Assembly (NCBI GenBank): GCA_037447655.1
Contig: JBBHKE010001182.1
Span: 261,272-325,271, forward strand
DNA length: 64,000 nt
Reading direction: 5' to 3'
Origin: Zygnema cylindricum
Taxonomy: Eukaryota; Streptophyta; Zygnematophyceae; Zygnematales; Zygnemataceae
Part shown: piece after piece, positions 58,261 to 64,000 of the stretch
Position numbering within the stretch: the stretch's first letter is position 1
Layout of the letters: the number at the start of each line of letters is the position of its first letter
Made by a program: the position numbers and the translations under genes
The notes under the pieces: generated by a model
The model's database searches: none
Told to the model about the DNA's origin: nothing
Seen by the model: the letters and a program-made list of their open reading frames with translations, nothing else

Positions 58261-59468
58261 GTCACACCAGTTTTGGAAGTTTCCAAGCCAAAAACATTAA
58301 TGGTTGTGGAAAAACTTCCATTATTTTAAATAGAATCAGAGATTGATAGTATAATTTGGCTTTAAATAACAATAATGTTACTATGAAAATTCCTCGAGGG
58401 GAGTTTGGCTTATCAACATAAAAAAAAAACAAAGACTATAACAGCTCAGGACACACAAACTAGAATAAAAAAGGCCGAAAACATGGTAAATCATGTCTTT
58501 TCTTCACTTTAAAAAAAAAATTACTAATGAATTTTTAGGACAAATACACTTCAACTTTCAACTCTAAAACAAATCCACAACCCTAGTGATTTTCCCTGTC
58601 CTTTCTCCTCTTTAACTACCATTTCCTTCCATTCTCATGCCCCCAAATGCATAAAATTCCTAGAGAAATTTAGAAGCATAGACAAAAAAAAACAAAAAAA
58701 AGCCCTCGAAACAAAAAAAAAAAAAACTTGTAAATGACCATACAGAACAAATACATTTAATGCTTCATTTTCTAACAAATGCAGGTTATTCGTGAAAATT
58801 ACTGGTCCAGACCAAGAAAGTCTTTTCAGATTTTGTACGTTTTTGTCCATATGCCACACGCCAAATTAATCGAGAATCCGTACCATTTCTATCACTCACA
58901 TTGGCTTCAAAAAGTGTTGTTTTTCCTTAGAGAGGAAAAGGAAGGAAGAGGGAGAGAGGAAAAAGGAAGGAGAGGGAGAGAGGAGAAGGGAGGGAGAGGG
59001 AGAGAGGAAAAGGGAGGTAGAAGGAGCATGAGAGAGAGATCTTTTAGTATGGGGCCCTCCCAACAACAAATTTCTTAAGCGATTCATATGATAGAAAAGA
59101 GCTACAGCTGTCACGGTATCGAGTAAACTGACGAAAATTTCTATTTAACATTTTTGCGACGGAAATTATTTTTGAAAAAAATTCGCCGCGGTTTGCGGAT
59201 ATGTCCGTACAAAATAATGTGACCGTTGAGCTGTTTAAAATTTTAAATATGGTGAAATAGTTTGAAATGGGTATGTGACTATATGTGGTAGCCCCATACT
59301 ATACGCATTTTTCGGTAATGTACGTTATAAAATATAAATTTATAATACAGTACTACTGTAATACACATGTATATAGTATAATACGCGAGTGTTACTGAAA
59401 AATCGTATGAAGAGTTTCCCAAAACTTTTCGCACGTTTTAACTCTAGACTAAAAGATTCGTTTTTTTT
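58261..59468. other. Upstream region with a polypurine patch
   Basis: At 58928-59035 a GGAGAG/GAAAAGGAAGG-rich patch repeats with about 28-30-bp period. A short ATGGTAAATCATG word at 58482 recalls the LINE tail. No gene. Confidence 0.5.
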
Positions 59469-59751
59469 TTTGAATTCTCTCCTTCTCTCTTCCTCTCACA
59501 CGTCCCTTCTTTTCTCCAACACTCTCTCTCACCCTCTCCCTTTCTACCTCTCTTGTCTTTCTCTCGCTCCCTCTCTACCTCTCTCCTGCCTCTCTCTCGC
59601 TCCCCCTCTCTCTCTCCCCCCATCTCTCTCCCCCTCTCTCTCTCCCCCTCTCTCTTTCCCTCTCTCTCTCTCCCTCCTTGTCCCTCTCTCTCCTCTCTCT
59701 CTCCTCTCTCTCTCCTCCTCTCTCTCTCTCTCTCTCTCTCTCCTCTCTCTC

Positions 59752-59797
<46 letters not shown>

Positions 59798-59801
59798 CTC
59801 A

Positions 59802-59836
<35 letters not shown>

Positions 59837-60834
59837 CTCTCTCTCTCCCTCTCTCTCCCCCCCCCCTCCTCGCTCTCTCTTCTTTCCCCCCCTCCCTCTC
59901 CCTCTCCCTCTCCCTCTCCCTCTCCCTCTCCCTCTCCCCTCTCCCTCCCCCTCTCCCTCTCCCTCTCCCCTCCCTCTCCCTCTCCCTCTCCCTCTCCCTC
60001 TCCTCTCCCTCTCCCTCTCCCTCTCCCTCTCCCTCTCCCTCTCCCTCTCCCTCTCCCTCCCTCCCTCTCCCTCTCCCTCTCCTCCCTCTCCCTCTCCCTC
60101 TCCCTCTCCCTCTCCCTCTCCCTCTCCCTCTCCCTCCTCCCTCTCCCTCTCCCTCTCCCTCTCCCTCTCCCTCTCCCTCTCCCTCTCCCTCTCCTCTCCC
60201 TCTCCCTCTCCCTCTCCCTCTCCCTCTCCCTCTCCCTCTCCCTCTCCCTCTCCCTCTCCCTCTCCCTCTCCCTCTCCCTCTCCCTCTCCCTCTCCCCTCT
60301 CCTCTCCTCCCCCTCTCCCTCTCCCTCTCCCTCTCCCTCTCCCTCTCCCTCTCCCTCTCCCTCTCCCTCTCCCTCTCCCCTCTCCCCTCTCCCTCTCCCT
60401 CTCCCTCTCCCTCTCCCTCTCCCTCTCCCTCTCCTCTCCCTCTCCCTCTCCCTCTCCCTCTCCCTTCCCTCTCCCTCTCCCTCTCCCTCTCCCTCTCCCT
60501 CTCCCTCTCCCTCTCCCTCCCTCTCCCTCTCCCTCTCCCTCTCCCTCTCCCTCTCCCTCTCCCTCTCCCTCTCCCTCTCCCTCTCCCTCTCCCTCTCCCT
60601 CTCCCTCTCCCTCTCCCTCTCCCTCTCCCCTCTCCTCCTCTCCCTCTCCCTCTCCCTCTCCCTCTCCCTCTCCCTCTCCCTCTCCCTCTCCCTCTCCCTC
60701 TCCCTCTCCCTCTCCCTCTCCCTCTCCCTCTCCCTCTCCCTCTCCCTCTCCCTCTCCCTCTCCCTCTCCCTCTCCCTCTCCCTCTCCCTCTCCCTCTCCC
60801 TCTCCCTCTCCCTCTCCCTCTCCCTCTCCCTACC
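59469..60834. repeat. Polypyrimidine microsatellite (CTCTCC)n, 1.37 kb
   Basis: CT-only sequence opens with CTCTCT blocks and a TATATATA patch at 59826. It then runs as nearly pure CTCTCC repeats to four bases before the Kozak-like ACCACCATGG of the DUF7918-like gene. It would be polypyrimidine in the sense strand of any transcript starting upstream. Confidence 0.97.
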
Positions 60835-60837
60835 ACC

Positions 60838-62804
60838 ATGGTAGTAGCCAAGAACGGCCGTCAAACGTTCGAAGTCAAAGTGACCGACAGTCAAGACGTG
60901 GAGTTTCCTCAAGTGTCACATAACGGTGTGACATATGTCACAGCTAAGCCTGATGCAGAATTTGAAGTGTATGTGGAACGTCTCCATGGTGGAAATTCAG
61001 TTTCAATAGTGGATCTCATGTGAGTTTCATTACTCTGTTTGACAAACCTTTACCTATAGATGCGTCTTTTTTTCCTGTTTATAGCCTCTCCCGCTTGTGA
61101 ATTTTTTTTTGGAAACAGTTTATTTGTTTCTCACTCATGTGAGATTTGCATTGCAGAGAAAATTCTACATCAAATAATGGCTCAAATTTGCGAGTTGTAT
61201 TTATGCTTACGGTTTACTCATAGTTAGGACAGGATAATATCCAGTTGATGTGATTTTTTTTATTTTTTTTACGACTGCTTCATCGAAGTGATGGAAAATT
61301 CTGTAATTTTTTTTGCATTTTGTGTTATATCCAATGGGCTTGATTCCAGACTTGAAGAATTTCCATTTTTATTAACTCCTTTCTTGTTTATTTATGCTCT
61401 TGCCTGTGATATATCTTTTATCAATTACTTTTTTTTTATTATGTTTTTGCAGTATTGATGGAGTAAATGTCGGCTTTTGTTACAATCTTGATAGAAAGGA
61501 CCCCTGGTGTCGATTTATCGGATTCTGGGCGAATACAACGGAAAGGAGAAAGTTTGTGTTTTCTAGTCCTAAATATGGTTTGTCCTCTACTCCTCACACG
61601 CATATTCTTTTTTGTACATGCTCTAACAGGGTCGTTTTACCTTTAAAATCTTGCTCTTATTGATGGAATCCATATGTCTTTTAAATTCATATCAAACTGA
61701 TTGCAGCAAAAGCTACTTATCTGACACCTGACAATATGGACGGATGGCCAGATGTCGATGGGAAGAAGGTCGATGGTGGCGGAAAATACCAGATTGGAAA
61801 GTTGGAAATCCAGATTTGGCCTGCTGAGTACCGTGCTTGTCCAGGAGTAGGCTGTTCTACCTGCCAATTGAACGGTCATGGTGACCCCAACATAGCCGAG
61901 CAAGACGGCCCAGAAAAAGATAAGGTAAAGAAGACCCGGAGGAAAATCATGTCATCTGAATGCAGAATAGAGTGTCGAATCCTTGAAGGTTATCGAGAAC
62001 GGAATCTGGAATGTGGTTGCTTAAGTTTGTATTTACCTTCTTTATACACATGATCCAAACAGGTCTACTCTCCACATACAATTTGGATTATAATTTCTCA
62101 CAATTTTTTAGTATTTGTGTTTCAGTTGATCAAAATCTGATCAGTACCTAAGCTGTTTATGGTTTGGCAAATCACCCAGAAACAGGAAGCCTTGCTTGAG
62201 AGGGATAATATATGGAAGGAGTTTATGATGGCATCCCAAGAGCTCTTATCCAGTTCATAAATCAAGACAAGAATGATAATCATGTGTTTGATTGTTTCAT
62301 GTGTTTGATTGTTTCATGTTCTCTTCTTTTAAACAGGAAGCAGCGAAGCTAAAACCAGAAGACGACAAGAAGTTTTTTTTGTCGCCAAGTATTTCGGTTA
62401 AAGCTGGTCCCATAGCTTATGTAAGCTCTACTAAGGAGGAAACGGTGGGTCTCATTCCCTTTTGACAATATTAATTCATTTATGTATATGCACCCTTTGC
62501 AGTTGAATAAACTTGATTTTGTGAAGTGTAGCAAGCTTTTGGCCTATATTCGTCCAGTCAATGGTTCTTATTTCATTTCTTATCATATCAAAATATCAAG
62601 CCTAAATCATGTGTATTTTTTGTCCAAAATAGCACCCGGAAATTCTTCCAAAAGCCAAACATTTCTCCATAATCCTCCAATGTGAGACGGAAGAGACCCT
62701 TAGACTGAGAAATATTTTGCCTCGAAGTGTTATGCCAAATTCTGGGAGTCAAGTTCACAGGGAAGAACGAGCGAATCAAGAACGCAAGAGAGTTAGGCCA
62801 GAAG
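60838..62804 (+). CDS. DUF7918-like gene, exons 1-5 (3' end displaced)
   Basis: Exons are 60838-61019, 61453-61577, 61707-61924, 62337-62444 and 62633-62804. All are GT-AG and in phase, ending with one extra base. The ATG has a strong ACCACCATGG context. The N-terminal half ([58 protein letters not shown], then [17 protein letters not shown]) resembles the DUF7918 domain known from fungal and algal proteins. I recall this from the fold pattern and have not searched. Four cysteines (CPGVGCSTC and FCYN) may bind metal. The C-terminal part is charged ([17 protein letters not shown]). The last exon lies at 51358-51524 (-), giving 323 residues after contig reorientation. Function unknown; nuclear location is plausible from the basic and SUMO-interaction-like motifs. 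Confidence 0.7.
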
Positions 62805-62864
62805 GTGAGTTTGTTTACTAATGTACGCCTAACTTGACTTTAATCTTGCTTCTTTTATAAATAC

Positions 62865-63478
62865 TAATGTTGGGTATCGGGTAAAATCATATCGTGACAA
62901 ATTCGATATTCGATAGAGGCCTCGATGTATCGTACCGGGAACAACAAAAATTATTGCGATGTATAGTACTTATGAAATTAAATGCTTTATATAATACATT
63001 ATTTTATCAAAAACGAAAAAATGTGTGATATGCCGCGTATGACGTGAATTTTGTTACGTTTGTCAAGGTAGACGGCGCAACATGTAACCGTAGAAAAATT
63101 AGTACCTTATATAATTAATACGTATTAACATACAAAACTTCAAATCTTCAAAAGAAAATCTCACACTAATTTAGTGAAATGATGATCTAACAATATTTTT
63201 TTTGCACACTGTTCGTTTCAGCAGTAACACTACTAGCAGCAGCAGTAGCACTAGTACTAGCAGCAGCAGTAGCACTAGTACTAGCAGCAGCAGCAGTAGC
63301 ACTAGTATTACTAGTATTAGTTTACTAGCATTCTTTAATTTTTTCTTTATCTTAATATTTATTTACAGAAAAAAAAAAACCATATAAAAAAAGAAATAAA
63401 AAAGAAAAAAAAAGAAGAAGAATCGCCTTATAGAAAATTAGAAGAAAAATAAATAAATAAATTAAAACATAAAAAGTA
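62865..63478. mobile_element. hAT element, other end up to gap
   Basis: TAATGTTGGGTATCG (one change from the perfect end) starts the element after the flank ATAAATAC (62857-62864). The subterminal region matches the right end of the complete element at 34375 read inward. 62988-63478 is the exact inverse of 52619-53111. Confidence 0.85.
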
Positions 63479-63488
63479 NNNNNNNNNN
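63479..63488. other. Assembly gap (10 N)
   Basis: Ten unresolved bases after the hAT interior. Confidence 0.99.
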
Positions 63489-64000
63489 GGGGGGCGTTTG
63501 GGGGGGGGAGGGGGGGGGGGGTGGGGGGGGAAGTCTATAATTTGAGGGGGGGGGGGGAGAGGGTATTGTGATGACAATGAAAGGCGGGTGCAAAAAAATT
63601 ATCCGCAATGGTAAGAGGAGGTGTTGGGGTTGGGGGGAGGGGATGTGAAAGATAACAAGGGGTAGTTCTGTTTTGGTTTATATGAGAGAGAAAGGGTGGA
63701 TTAGTGAGAGAGAACGTGGGAACTTGTTCATCAATAAATGTAAAAAGGGTGGTGAGGGAGGAGGGGGAGAATGGGCCGTGCTGGAAGGAATAAAGGGACA
63801 TTGTCCAATGACCATACGGGTGAAAGGTGCAGATTTGACTACAATACTCCATTGGGGGGGACTTTATCGAAAGAGATTGGGAAACTGACTGGATTGATTT
63901 ACTTGTGAGTGAAATTTGGGAGGGGCAATGTATCTTTTGCAACATGTAGGAATGGTTACATGAATGATTGTAGAAAATGATATAAACGAAGAGATAAATG
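63489..64000. other. G-rich contig start, no gene seen
   Basis: Runs of 7 to 13 G occur in the first 70 bases and short G runs recur to 63880. The long open frames here are low-complexity. No feature is assigned. Confidence 0.5.

Noticed and set aside
59389-61023. Long open frame of Ser/Leu/Pro repeats running into the DUF7918-like exon
   Set aside because: It is produced by the CTCTCC microsatellite, which has no stop in several frames. The gene is better started at the Kozak-context ATG at 60838.
62865-63478. True large inverted repeat with two hAT copies
   Set aside because: The matching 8-bp duplication across the two outer flanks favours one insertion seen from both sides, so I treat the second copy as an assembly effect.

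Overview
This is eukaryotic nuclear DNA from the green-plant lineage. The evidence is GT-AG introns of plant size, a plastid-type Cu/Zn superoxide dismutase with a transit peptide, a Sed5/SYP3-type syntaxin, a plant-type BTB protein, telo-box (TAGGGTTT) motifs and plant-style Copia, chromovirus Gypsy, hAT and MITE elements. A streptophyte alga such as Chara is my guess; the sequence alone does not prove it. The window is a scaffold piece with three 10-N gaps (4022-4031, 53112-53121, 63479-63488).

Layout. 1-21.6 kb is a transposon graveyard. It holds a decayed Copia pol, tRNA-derived SINEs, two head-to-head LTR elements, a Gypsy chromovirus split oddly between two GC-rich 20-bp tandem arrays, clustered MITEs and a LINE fragment. 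22.3-27.9 kb carries the nine-exon chloroplast Cu/Zn SOD gene (+). 28.3-29.4 kb is a non-autonomous unit with a LINE-type tail. 30.7-32.0 kb is an intronless BTB/POZ gene (-). 32.6-35.3 kb is a 1.8-kb hAT element followed by MITEs. 35.7-38.0 kb is a nearly open LINE (-). 38.4-42.8 kb is a five-exon Qa-SNARE of the SYP31/Sed5 type (-), divergently paired with an eight-exon BRX1 ribosome-biogenesis gene (+, 44.35-48.46 kb). Long polypyrimidine microsatellites lie at 44.8-45.4, 49.8-50.7 and 59.5-60.8 kb. The last 12 kb holds a DUF7918-like gene in two pieces, an inverted pseudogene copy of it broken by a LINE, and a split hAT element.

Main finding. The contig 53122-63478 appears to be in the wrong orientation. 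The two half-hAT elements that abut the gaps (52387-53111 and 62865-63478) are identical in inverted orientation over about 490 bp, and their outer flanks are one perfect 8-bp target-site duplication (GTATTTAT). Flipping the contig joins exons 1-5 of the DUF7918-like gene (60838-62804) to an in-phase last exon at 51524-51358 (-), giving a 323-residue protein.

How the genes relate. The genes are ordinary housekeeping loci: plastid superoxide detoxification, ER-Golgi membrane fusion, 60S ribosome assembly and a BTB protein. They are separated and invaded by repeats, and I see no pathway cluster. Most novelty is in the repeats: a LINE with a zinc-finger/nuclease-like C terminus and a conserved 3' hairpin, a SINE family, a MITE superfamily with a shared terminal motif and TA flanks, and extra coding sequence after the Gypsy chromodomain.
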